Source: SG8-40 sp963792855
GTDB lineage: Bacteria > Pseudomonadota > Gammaproteobacteria > Burkholderiales > Eutrophovitaceae
DNA length: 64,000 nucleotides
Direction: 5' to 3'
NCBI GenBank assembly: GCA_963792855.1
Contig: CAWBXZ010000018.1
Coordinates: 434,001 to 498,000, forward strand
Position 1 is the first letter of the stretch. Each line of letters opens with the position of its first letter. Below are positions 16,601 to 24,642 of the stretch, in pieces. The notes under the pieces were generated by a model, which did not search any database, was not told where the DNA came from, and was given only the letters and a program-made list of their open reading frames with translations. The position numbers were made by a program, and so were the translations under genes.

Positions 16601-18862
16601 GTGTTGATCAGGTTTGCACTTGGCGGCGCAGTCGCCGCGCTGGTTCTGACTGCGTCGGGTGTGTACGCGGAAGAGCCGATTTCCGAGTTGGAGACCGCAA
16701 CGGTCGAAGTGATTGGAACGACGCCGCTGCCAGGGCTGGGAACACCAGTCGCTCAGGTTCCCGCAAACGTCCAGGTGAAGACGGGCAAGGAAATCGAGAC
16801 CCAGAAGTCCATGAACGTCGGTGAGTTTCTCGAAGACAATCTCACTTCGGTGACGGTCAATAACGGACAGAACAATCCGTTCCAGCCCGACGTCAGCTTT
16901 CGCGGCCTGACGGCTTCGCCCCTGCTGGGAACGCCACAAGGTTTGTCCGTGTTCATGGATGGCGTTCGTATCAACGAGCCTTTCGGTGACGCGGTGAACT
17001 GGGATCTCATCCCGCAAAACGCAGTTTCCACCATCAATCTGATCCCGGGGTCGAATCCGGTGTTCGGTCTCAATACGCTTGGCGGTGCTCTCTCGATCAA
17101 TACCAAATCCGGATTTCAGTATCCGGGTGGCTCAGTTACTGCACTAGGCGGCTCCTGGGGACGCAAGGAACTGTTGGCCGAATACGGTGGCCATGGCGAC
17201 AAGAATGACTGGTATGTCGCCGGCACGCTGTTCGACGAGGACGGTTGGCGAGACTACTCGCCGAGTGAAGTACGTCAGTTGTTCGGCAAGTTTGGCCGTG
17301 AAGACGCCGAGACAGACTTCGATGTGAGCGTCATGGTCGCGGACAATGATTTGCAGGGCACGCAGGCGCTGCCGGTTTCGTTTCTCGACAACCGCAAGCA
17401 AGCCTACACCTGGCCCGACCAGAACCAGAACAAGCTGTTATTCGTCAACGGCAAGGGCAGCCACTTCATCAGTGATACGCGCTTTGTCGCGGGCAATGTG
17501 TACTTGCGGGAATACGAAAACACCAATTTCAGCAGTAATGTGAATGATGACTACGACGGTGCGTCGAATAACAGTTGCGATGGCACGGACCCCGATGCCC
17601 CCTGTACCGGCATTAATGACCGCAGTACCACCGAGACGACCGGCTATGGTGCGACGCTGCAGATGACCTTGCTCGATGATTTGGCCGGCAAAGGTAACTC
17701 GCTGACCTTTGGCGCCAGTGCCGACCTTGGCGACACGCGATTCCAGCAGCAGGAGCAGAATGCACTGTTTACGGCCGAGCGTGGCACTGTTGCGGTGGAT
17801 GCATTCGAGCTGGAAACCGATGTCGATGCAACCAATGCGTACTATGGTCTGTACGTCACCGACACGATGGAGCTCACCGATATCGTTACGCTGACGCTGG
17901 CGGGACGTTACAACTACGCCAAGATAGAGATCGAAGACCGGACCGGACTGGAGCCGCAGTTGAATGGCAGCCATACGTTCAACCGTTTCAACCCTGCAAT
18001 TGGTATCAACGTCAACCCGTCACCGGCCCTGACCACTTACGCGTCGTACAGTGAAGGCATGCGCGCACCGACACCCGTAGAGCTCACCTGTGCCGACCCG
18101 AATGCGCCGTGTCGCCTGCCCAATAATTTCCTGGCCGATCCGCCATTGGAAAAGGTGGTTTCCAAAACCATTGAAGCGGGGGCGCGGGGCAAGTTCCGGG
18201 AGGCATTTGGCTGGAGTGCCGCGATTTACAACATCGATCTCGATGACGACATCCAGTTTATCAGTGCCGGTGGCGCGGCGATCAATGCCGGCTATTTCGA
18301 CAACATCGGCAAGACGCGTCGGCGTGGTCTTGAGCTTGGTGGCTCCTATACAGCGGGCAATCTGACGCTGCTCGCCAACTATGCCTATGTCAGCGCCACT
18401 TATGAAACGGCCTTCACCATCAACAGCCCGAACAACTCGACGGCGGACGTTAATGGCGACATACAGGTGACTCCGGGCGACAATATCCCGGGGATCCCGG
18501 AACATGCATTCAAGTTGCGCGCTGACTATGCGTTCCTCGAGAAGTGGTCGGCAGGAGCGACGTTCAACTATTTCAGCGACCAGTATTCGCGCGGTGACGA
18601 GAACAATCAGGACGCCAGCGGCAAGATCGACGGCTATGGGTTGGTCAATCTCGACGCGCGTTACCAGGCAACCCGTGCGCTGCGGGTCTTTGTCAAGGTC
18701 GACAACGTGTTTGACGAGGAATACGAGACACTTGGCGTGCTCGGTGAGAATTTCTTCGTCAACGGGGCGTTCGATGCCGGCAATGTCCAGGCCGAACAAT
18801 TCCGGTCGGTGGGTTCGCCGCGCGCGGCATGGCTTGGCGTGACGTATTCCTTCGGAGGATGA
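16601..18862 (+). CDS. TonB-dependent outer-membrane receptor
   Basis: This 753-residue protein starts at a GTG preceded by GGGAGGAG. A signal peptide (about 1-24) is followed by a TonB-box-like ATVEVIGTTPLPG. The plug domain (about 50-170) contains VSFRGLTASPLLGTPQG, LSVFMDGVRINEPFGD and NTLGGALSINTKSG. The long beta-barrel ends with a typical C-terminal strand, AAWLGVTYSFGG. Extracellular loops are rich in Asp and Asn, with cysteine pairs near NNSCDGTDPDAPC and CADPNAPC. It imports a scarce substrate by TonB energy; siderophore, cobalamin or carbohydrate cannot be decided. A two-component system follows on the same strand after 223 bases and could regulate it. Confidence 0.9.
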   Translation: MLIRFALGGAVAALVLTASGVYAEEPISELETATVEVIGTTPLPGLGTPVAQVPANVQVKTGKEIETQKSMNVGEFLEDNLTSVTVNNGQNNPFQPDVSFRGLTASPLLGTPQGLSVFMDGVRINEPFGDAVNWDLIPQNAVSTINLIPGSNPVFGLNTLGGALSINTKSGFQYPGGSVTALGGSWGRKELLAEYGGHGDKNDWYVAGTLFDEDGWRDYSPSEVRQLFGKFGREDAETDFDVSVMVADNDLQGTQALPVSFLDNRKQAYTWPDQNQNKLLFVNGKGSHFISDTRFVAGNVYLREYENTNFSSNVNDDYDGASNNSCDGTDPDAPCTGINDRSTTETTGYGATLQMTLLDDLAGKGNSLTFGASADLGDTRFQQQEQNALFTAERGTVAVDAFELETDVDATNAYYGLYVTDTMELTDIVTLTLAGRYNYAKIEIEDRTGLEPQLNGSHTFNRFNPAIGINVNPSPALTTYASYSEGMRAPTPVELTCADPNAPCRLPNNFLADPPLEKVVSKTIEAGARGKFREAFGWSAAIYNIDLDDDIQFISAGGAAINAGYFDNIGKTRRRGLELGGSYTAGNLTLLANYAYVSATYETAFTINSPNNSTADVNGDIQVTPGDNIPGIPEHAFKLRADYAFLEKWSAGATFNYFSDQYSRGDENNQDASGKIDGYGLVNLDARYQATRALRVFVKVDNVFDEEYETLGVLGENFFVNGAFDAGNVQAEQFRSVGSPRAAWLGVTYSFGG

Positions 18863-19085
18863 TCGGCCGCCGATTCCATGTTTCGGGTTGTGCAAAAGGT
18901 TGAAACGGACATCGCGTCGCCGCAATTGGTTGTTTTGGTGAACGGCCGGTAGGCACACTGGCCGGACACCCACGCATCTGCTCGTAACGGCACCTTTGCC
19001 GTGAACGGGCAGGTATCATTTCACCCATTGTCTTTTGGCTAATGGATGTGCACCCGCTTTTTGCCCAGGGTGCAGGAGTCGAGCG

Positions 19086-20093
19086 ATGCAACCAGTGACC
19101 GGTGAAATGGACATCCCGCAGCCCGATTCCGTCAGACCGTCGGCCCGCCGTGATCTGATGATCGTCGCCGCGGTTACGGCCGCCACCTTTGTCGTTTCCA
19201 GTCTGTTGGAGCTTAACGAACGGCTGATCGCGTTGACGCGCCCGCTCGAGGCCTATCAGATCGATGAACTGCCGACCACGTTCGTCGCCATGATCGCAGC
19301 ACTCGCCTGGTTTTCGTGGCGGCGTTCGCGGCAGACGGTCGAGCAGGCCAATCTGCGCCTGTCCGCGCAACGGCAGCTTGCGGAAGCGCTTGGTGAGAAT
19401 CGGCGGCTGTCGCAGCGCTATCTGCAGTTGCAGGAGGAGGAACGGCGTTTTCTTGCCCGTGAACTGCATGACGAGCTCGGTCAGAGCCTGAACGCCATCA
19501 AGGTGGATGCGGTTAACATTCGTGACGCGGCCTCCGGTTCGCCCGATGTTAGCCGCAGCGCCGAGGCCATTATCGACGTGTCGAGCAAGGTGTACGATGT
19601 GGTTCGCACCCTGTTGCGCCAACTGCGTCCGGTGGCGCTGGATGAACTTGGACTGGCCACTGCGGTGCAGTATTTCGTCGAGGAGTGGCAGCGGCGGCAC
19701 CGCGGCGTGAACTGTTCCTTGTCGATAGAGGGTGAACTGGACGGCTTGAACGAGGACATCAACATCAGTGCGTATCGTTTCGTCCAGGAGTGCCTGACCA
19801 ACGTAGCCCGGCACGCAGGCGCCGAACATGTGAACGTCCTTTTGCGTGCTGAACGGGGCGACGGTACAAGAAACCTGGAAATCATCGTGGAAGATGACGG
19901 GCGTGGCGTCGATGCGAACGGGCCGCGAACCGGACTCGGCTTGATCGGTTTGCGCGAGCGCGTCGAAGCACTCGGCGGCACGTTCGGGATTCACGCCGCC
20001 GGAGAATCTCGTGGCGCGGGCACTTTGCCAGCAGGCACGCGGGTCTCGGCCACGATTCCGCTGCGCGGCGGTTTGTTGCGGAAACCGGTATGA
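19086..20093 (+). CDS. NarX/UhpB-type sensor histidine kinase
   Basis: This 335-residue kinase has two N-terminal membrane segments (LMIVAAVTAATFVVSSLLE and TFVAMIAALAWFSW), a coiled coil, and a HisKA_3 dimerisation domain with phospho-acceptor His in FLARELHDELGQSLNAI. The HATPase domain has ECLTNVARHAGA (N box), EDDGRGVD (G1) and TGLGLIGLRERV (G2). It lacks a large periplasmic sensor domain, so the signal may be sensed in the membrane or from a partner. It overlaps its response regulator by ATGA. The ATG at 19086 is favoured; an upstream in-frame start would add about 17 residues. Confidence 0.88.
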   Translation: MQPVTGEMDIPQPDSVRPSARRDLMIVAAVTAATFVVSSLLELNERLIALTRPLEAYQIDELPTTFVAMIAALAWFSWRRSRQTVEQANLRLSAQRQLAEALGENRRLSQRYLQLQEEERRFLARELHDELGQSLNAIKVDAVNIRDAASGSPDVSRSAEAIIDVSSKVYDVVRTLLRQLRPVALDELGLATAVQYFVEEWQRRHRGVNCSLSIEGELDGLNEDINISAYRFVQECLTNVARHAGAEHVNVLLRAERGDGTRNLEIIVEDDGRGVDANGPRTGLGLIGLRERVEALGGTFGIHAAGESRGAGTLPAGTRVSATIPLRGGLLRKPV

Positions 20094-20779
20094 ATGTGGC
20101 GCGGCAGAGTGGAGAAAAACTTCGCGTCGTGCTCGTCGACGACCATGCGGTTGTTCGCGAAGGTTACCGGCGCCTGCTCGAACGTACCGGGGATATTGTC
20201 GTCGTCGCCGAAGCCGCCAACGGTGACGATGCCTACCGGCTGATCTGTGAGCATCAGCCCGATGTCGCGGTGCTGGACATCAGTTTGCCGGGACTGGGCG
20301 GCATCGAGGTCACCCGCCGCGTGGTTGCGCGCCTGCCGGAGCAGAAGATCCTGATTTTCAGCATGCACGAAGACACCGTGTTTTCGTCCCGCGCCTTGCA
20401 GGCCGGCGCACGCGGCTATGTCACCAAGTCCGCGGCACCCGACGTGCTGATCGAGGCGGTACGGCTGGTGGCGGCAGGCAAGCTCTATATCAGCCAGGAA
20501 ATGGCGCAGGAGCTTGCGATACAGATGATTCCCGGACGCGAAACGCCAATCGACGCGTTGTCAGCGCGTGAATTCGAAGTGTTCCGTTTGCTGGTCGCCG
20601 GCCACACCCTGCAGGAGATCTCCGAAATCATGCACCTGTCGTACAAGACCGTGGCCAACTATCAATCCAGCATCCGGCAGAAACTGGACGTCAGCAACAC
20701 GGCGCAGGTGGTGCGTATCGCGCTCAATCACGGCATGATCGCCAGCGCGCCTGAATCCTCCGGCGACGCGACCGGTTAG
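20090..20779 (+). CDS. NarL/FixJ-family response regulator
   Basis: This 229-residue regulator has an N-terminal receiver (VVLVDDHAVVREGYRRLLE, acidic pocket; phospho-acceptor in VAVLDISLPGLGG; conserved Lys in YVTKSAAPD) and a C-terminal LuxR-type helix-turn-helix (LSAREFEVFRLLVAGHTLQE, then SYKTVANYQSSIRQKL). It pairs with the kinase through a 4-base overlap. The TAG stop at 20777-20779 shares its AG with the first bases of a repeated palindromic element, so the end of the gene and the start of the element coincide. Confidence 0.92.
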   Translation: MNVARQSGEKLRVVLVDDHAVVREGYRRLLERTGDIVVVAEAANGDDAYRLICEHQPDVAVLDISLPGLGGIEVTRRVVARLPEQKILIFSMHEDTVFSSRALQAGARGYVTKSAAPDVLIEAVRLVAAGKLYISQEMAQELAIQMIPGRETPIDALSAREFEVFRLLVAGHTLQEISEIMHLSYKTVANYQSSIRQKLDVSNTAQVVRIALNHGMIASAPESSGDATG

Positions 20780-20953
20780 GGCCTGTTAGCACAGTTTTGG
20801 TCGACGCGCCGGTGGCCCTTCGGGTTGCCCCCAGGATGGGGCCATGCCGTGTTGCTCGTCGCTTATCTGGAATAACCAAACTGCGCTCCTCGCGCCTTGC
20901 CTGGCCCCATCCTGGGGAGCAACGCGTCGATCACAGTTGTGCTAACAGGCCCT
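20778..20953. repeat. Nested palindromic element (MITE-like), long copy
   Basis: The 176-base element has perfect 16-base terminal inverted repeats (AGGGCCTGTTAGCACA and its complement). The similarity extends to a shared TCGACGCG block further in. A second inverted pair sits inside: about 21 bases at 20824-20844 match the reverse complement of 20902-20923, with one extra base. There is no transposase gene. The same ends and arms occur at 29154-29211 in a shorter form, so it is a dispersed family. It begins within the stop codon of the response regulator. Confidence 0.85.
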
Positions 20954-20954
20954 C

Positions 20955-21110
20955 GATCGGTTCGGGAAAAATTCCCGGCAGTGGAGGGACGAAATCCCCT
21001 GACGCTGAAGTCAGCCAGCGCAGTAAACTGGGCACCATCGTGATTTGCGACAGGACAAAAGACTCTCCCGAGTTGATTGGTTGCGGCCGGCATTTGCCGG
21101 CCGTTTTTTT
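20955..21110 (+). ncRNA. Candidate structured small RNA ending in an intrinsic terminator
   Basis: This gap has no supportable reading frame but holds a run of short stem-loops: GGGAAAAATTCCC (20964-20976), a GGGA/TCCC stem (about 20985-20998), CTGAC/GTCAG (20999-21014), CCAG/CTGG (21015-21031) and ACTC/GAGT (21062-21073). It then ends in a strong hairpin with a U-run. The combination of serial hairpins and a terminator with no gene in front suggests a small RNA or a long 3' structure from the upstream operon. No known RNA family is recognised and the 5' end is a guess. Confidence 0.4.
21084..21110 (+). terminator. Rho-independent terminator
   Basis: CGGCCGG pairs with CCGGCCG around a CATTTG-like loop and is followed directly by seven T residues. 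This is one of the clearest intrinsic terminators in the window. It lies about 300 bases beyond the response regulator stop and 174 bases before the next gene, so it most likely ends a separate short transcript. Confidence 0.9.
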
Positions 21111-21210
21111 GTTGGCCGGTGCGCGAACGGGGCGGCGTGCAGCCTCCCGTCAGGGACGTGGCGGCCAGGGCGGTGCGACCGTTATACTTGGGTCCATGCT
21201 GTTGGCTGTT

Positions 21211-21258
21211 TTGAATCCCTGCGCCTGCGCAGATTTGAATCCTTGCGCCTGCGCAAAT
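21211..21258 (+). repeat. Tandem repeat, 2 x 24 bases
   Basis: Two adjacent 24-base units share TTGAATCC-Y-TGCGCCTGCGCA and differ at only two positions. Each unit contains the palindrome-like TGCGCCTGCGCA. The pair lies 25 bases upstream of the small conserved gene starting at 21284, in its presumed leader or promoter. Confidence 0.85.
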
Positions 21259-21283
21259 CAGGCCGCACCGGCACACGCTTGTC

Positions 21284-21580
21284 ATGACGCTCGATGACTA
21301 CATTGCTTCCTTGAAGAACGAAAGACCTTCTCCGGAGTTGCCGGCACCGCTGCAGGCCCTTTGGCACGAAGCGCGCGGTGATTGGGCGTCTGCGCACAGG
21401 ATTGTGCAAGGTGAGGACACCGCCGAGGCGGCGTGGGTGCATGCCTATCTGCACCGCAAGGAAGGCGATGCCGCGAATGCTGCCTACTGGTACCGTCGGT
21501 CAAAGCGTCCGGTGTCGACCGAGGCACTTGAGAATGAGTGGCGCAGCATCGTCACCGACCTGATCGACTCCGGGCCCTAG
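21284..21580 (+). CDS. Conserved hypothetical protein, ~98 residues
   Basis: This 98-residue soluble protein is rich in Ala, Trp and Tyr and probably all helical. The core ARGDWASAHRIVQ, then AAWVHAYLHRKEGD, then NAAYWYRRS is a pattern I recognise from uncharacterised short proteobacterial proteins. No catalytic motif or membrane segment is visible. It starts after the 24-base tandem repeats and has no close operon partner; the next gene is on the opposite strand. Function is unknown. Confidence 0.8.
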   Translation: MTLDDYIASLKNERPSPELPAPLQALWHEARGDWASAHRIVQGEDTAEAAWVHAYLHRKEGDAANAAYWYRRSKRPVSTEALENEWRSIVTDLIDSGP

Positions 21581-21603
21581 ATAACCACCGCGACCGGGAA
21601 ATT

Positions 21604-21694
21604 CAAAATCTCACCACGAAGTCGCGAAGAGTTTGTTGCGCTCTTGCACGTCATGGTGTTCTTCGTGTCTTTGTGGTGAGCTTGTGAGATTTTG
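21604..21694. repeat. Inverted repeat between convergent genes
   Basis: CAAAATCTCA (21604-21613) is a perfect reverse complement of TGAGATTTTG (21685-21694). Inside, TCACCAC (21611-21617) pairs with GTGGTGA (21673-21679), and CACGAAG-type blocks recur. The loop region is AT-rich compared with neighbouring genes. It could act as a two-way terminator between the convergent small gene and the GH15 gene, or be a decayed mobile palindrome. Confidence 0.6.
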
Positions 21695-21713
21695 CCGTCG
21701 ACGGACATCTCCG

Positions 21714-23498
21714 TCAGAATGCCTCTTCCCACGACTTCGACAACTTCATTGCCGAGTGGATCAGCCCGACCATTGAATAGGTCTGCGGGAAATTGCCCCA
21801 CAACTCACCGGTTGCCGGATCGATGTCTTCCGACAGCAAGCCCATCGGATTGCGCACCGCGAGCATGTTTTCGAACAATTCGCGCGCTTCGCGCTTGCGC
21901 CCCAGCAAGGCCAGCGCGTCGATGTACCAGAAGGTGCACGCGTTGAATGCGACCTCCGGTTTCCCGAAATCGTCCTCGCCGGAGTAGCGGGCGATGTATT
22001 TGCCATGCAGCAGTTCTTTCTCGATGCGCGCCACTGTGCCCGCGAACCGCGGATCGTTTCCTTCGATCAGTCCGAGAGAGGGCAGCAAAAGCAGCACCGC
22101 GTCCACAGAGTTGCCGCCGAAGGTGGCCGTAAAACTGTTCATTTCCGCGTTCCAGGCTCTTTGCAGTATTTCTTCGCGAATGTTCTTTGCGGTGTGAGAC
22201 CATTCCGCCGCGCGTTCATTGTGTCCGATGCGTGCCGCAATTTTTGCCAACCGGTCGCAGGCCGCCCAGCACATTACGCTGGAGTAGGTATGCACCTCCT
22301 TGCGTTGGCGCAGTTCCCACAGGCCGGCATCGGGCTCGTTCCACGATTGTGCGGCGCGCCGCCCGAGGACTTCGAGGCGGCGAAACAGCGTTTCATCACC
22401 GCGGCGCGACAGGCGCGTATCAAAGAATATCTGGGCACAGGCAAGTATCACCGAACCGTAGCCGTCGTTCTGTACCTGCCGGTAGGCATCGTTGCCGATG
22501 CGTACCGGCCCCATGCCGCGATAGCCTGCAAGCGCATCGACCGTTGATTCGTGCAGTTGCTGTTTCTGTGTGATGCCGAACACGGGCTGGAGGTAACCGT
22601 CCTTTGATGCGGCCGCAATGTTCATGATGTAGTTGAGGTAACCCTCCATGGTCTTGGTGGCGCCCAGTGCATTGAGTGCGTGCACCACGAAGTAGGAGTC
22701 GCGCAGCCAGCAAAACCGGTAATCCCAGTTGCGCCCGCTATTCGGAGCCTCGGGGATCGACGTCGTCGGCGCGGCGATCACTGCGCCGGTTTCTTCAAAG
22801 TGCGACAGCTTTAGCGTTATGGCCGCGCGAATGACATCCTCCTGCCATTCGAAGGGCAATGACAGGTAACGGCTCCATTCCACCCAATACTGTTCGGTTT
22901 GCTGAAAATACTCGCGAAACGCCTCTTCCACAGGCAACGTGAGTGTTTCATCCGGTCCGAGAAAGAACGTGAGCGGTGTATCGAGAATGAACGGTGTTTC
23001 TTCCAGGATGTAGTTCACCGATGCGTCGGTGGTGAGACGCAGCGTCAGGTCGGACATCACGTAGCGAATGTGATTTGAGCCAGATGTGATTTCCGGCGGT
23101 TGGTTGCTGTAGCCCGGGGTCGGCCGCACGCGCATTCTGATTTGCGGTGTTCCCGACAGCCGCGTGACCCGGCGCATCAGGGCCGCAGGGCGGAATACCC
23201 GACCGTACTGCTTGAAGCGCGGAGCGAAGTCGGTGATCAGGATGGACGAGCCATTCGCATCGCGGAGCACCGTTTCGACGATTGCGGTATTGGGACGGTA
23301 GCTTTGGCTGGATTCAACCACGTCCAGCAAATCAACGGCAAATACGCCCTGCGCGTCTTTGCTGGAATTGTTCAGCAGCGATGAGAACCGCGGTTCGCTG
23401 TCGAATCGCGGAAGGCAGCACCAGACGATACGCGCATGCGAATCGACGAGGGCGCTGAAACTGCAGTTGCCGATGACGGCGAGATTGAGGTTGCTCAC
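21714..23498 (-). CDS. Glycoside hydrolase family 15 protein (glucoamylase/trehalase-like)
   Basis: This 594-residue protein has the family's two-part layout: an N-terminal beta domain opening with GNCSFSALVDSHARIVWCCL and a C-terminal (alpha/alpha)6 barrel beginning near residue 225. The barrel includes SGRNWDYRFCWLRDS (about 260-274), matching the catalytic acid region, and SEDIDPATGELWGNFPQTYS near the C-terminus. No signal peptide is present, so it is cytoplasmic. GH15 enzymes release glucose from alpha-glucans or cleave trehalose. Standing next to otsB and otsA, a trehalase-like or trehalose-tuning role is plausible but not proven. Confidence 0.86.
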   Translation of the reverse strand: MSNLNLAVIGNCSFSALVDSHARIVWCCLPRFDSEPRFSSLLNNSSKDAQGVFAVDLLDVVESSQSYRPNTAIVETVLRDANGSSILITDFAPRFKQYGRVFRPAALMRRVTRLSGTPQIRMRVRPTPGYSNQPPEITSGSNHIRYVMSDLTLRLTTDASVNYILEETPFILDTPLTFFLGPDETLTLPVEEAFREYFQQTEQYWVEWSRYLSLPFEWQEDVIRAAITLKLSHFEETGAVIAAPTTSIPEAPNSGRNWDYRFCWLRDSYFVVHALNALGATKTMEGYLNYIMNIAAASKDGYLQPVFGITQKQQLHESTVDALAGYRGMGPVRIGNDAYRQVQNDGYGSVILACAQIFFDTRLSRRGDETLFRRLEVLGRRAAQSWNEPDAGLWELRQRKEVHTYSSVMCWAACDRLAKIAARIGHNERAAEWSHTAKNIREEILQRAWNAEMNSFTATFGGNSVDAVLLLLPSLGLIEGNDPRFAGTVARIEKELLHGKYIARYSGEDDFGKPEVAFNACTFWYIDALALLGRKREARELFENMLAVRNPMGLLSEDIDPATGELWGNFPQTYSMVGLIHSAMKLSKSWEEAF

Positions 23499-23518
23499 TG
23501 ACGCTATCCTGTAAACGA

Positions 23519-24340
23519 TTATTTGATTCGAGTTTTGTCCAACAAGGCCGGCCAGTCCGTCAGCCAGGAAATGACTTCGTCAACCCCTGCCAGAGTGTGG
23601 CGTGCCGCCGTGGATTCACCGACGCCCACGCGAACACTGTGCCCGCCCAGTTCATTCACGTAGGCAAAGCCGTCTTCGTCGGTGGTGTCATCGCCCACGA
23701 AGACGGGAACACGGCCCTTGAACGGGACCTCGGCCATGAAATCACGGATCGCCGATCCCTTGTCGGCTTGCCATGGCTTGATTTCGCAGACCATCTTGCC
23801 GTGCATGACGTGCAGGTCCGCCGCGTATGGGCGCGCGAGTTCTTCTACCCGGTCTTTGATCTCTTCGGCCATATCCGGCGCCAGCCGGTAATGAACTGCC
23901 AGTGCGTGCCCCTTGTCTTCGAGGATCACTTTCGTGCTCGAACCCGCCAGTTTCAACAAGGGCGGCCGCAGCGCATCGAGCGCCTCCGGCGCTGGAATAC
24001 GGTGAACGGCACCGCTTGCATCGCGCCGTTCCAGCCCGTGCAGACCCGCCGTTGGCAGCCGGTGTGGCGCAAACAGCGCGTCCAGGTTATCGATGCGGCG
24101 GCCGCTGACCAGCGCAACCGCGCCGTCAAGCCGGGACGATATCGCCTCCAGCAAGTCGAGCAGCGCTCCGCTTGCCGAAACGCTATCCGGGGTATCCCGC
24201 AGATGCAGGATGGTCCCGTCAACATCGAGAAACAACGCCCAATCAGGTGAGGGTTGCAGTGACCGCGCCGAATTCGGAAGCATGTTGCGTTTGGAGGTGG
24301 TGCCGGATGAAGAAGGCATGAACGCGTAACTGTATCGCAT
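23519..24340 (-). CDS. otsB: Trehalose-6-phosphate phosphatase
   Basis: OtsB removes the phosphate from trehalose-6-phosphate. The HAD phosphatase motifs are clear: FLDVDGTILHL (nucleophile and acid aspartates), ALVSGRRIDNLDALF, GKMVCEIKPWQADKGSAI with the catalytic Lys, and FVGDDTTDEDGF. The cap domain lies between them. About 273 residues result from the ATG at 24340; ATGs at 24319 and 24283 are alternatives that would shorten a non-conserved leader, and no ribosome site decides. It follows the GH15 gene's strand with 20 bases between them and diverges from otsA. Confidence 0.9.
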   Translation of the reverse strand: MRYSYAFMPSSSGTTSKRNMLPNSARSLQPSPDWALFLDVDGTILHLRDTPDSVSASGALLDLLEAISSRLDGAVALVSGRRIDNLDALFAPHRLPTAGLHGLERRDASGAVHRIPAPEALDALRPPLLKLAGSSTKVILEDKGHALAVHYRLAPDMAEEIKDRVEELARPYAADLHVMHGKMVCEIKPWQADKGSAIRDFMAEVPFKGRVPVFVGDDTTDEDGFAYVNELGGHSVRVGVGESTAARHTLAGVDEVISWLTDWPALLDKTRIK

Positions 24341-24642
24341 CTGCTTGCCTGCCTGTAAACCCCCGGCATGCATGCCGGCGATTTTTGTCCGCGTTGCGTC
24401 GGGGGCCACCCGGGTGTGCGGTGAGCAGGCGACCTTGCTGCGAGGACAATTCTGATGTGAGCGCAGGCAGCGCAGCCGGTTGTGATGCGTCGTTTCGCCA
24501 CCAGGCGCTTCATTCGGCGCGTATGGCGTGTATATTGACAGCAGCGGGCAACAGACTTGTCGCTGCGAACCGATCTCTTGCCGGTAAACGTTGTCGGCGT
24601 GCGCAATGTATTGATGAGACCGGTAAGGGTTTGGCTGGATCG
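24341..24642. other. Divergent intergenic region between otsB and otsA
   Basis: About 302 bases separate the chosen starts of the divergent trehalose genes. The frames remain open for much of it on both strands, so the true starts may lie further out. No clear promoter motif or hairpin can be named, though a shared control region is likely. Confidence 0.4.

Noticed and set aside
20778..20953. A complete insertion sequence
   Set aside because: There is no transposase frame inside; the element is too short to be autonomous.
21211..21258. A CRISPR array
   Set aside because: There are only two units, they are directly adjacent with no spacer, and no cas gene is present.
24341..24642. Longer N-termini for otsA and otsB
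   Set aside because: The frames remain open outward, but the added residues are not conserved and the family start matches the inner ATG codons.
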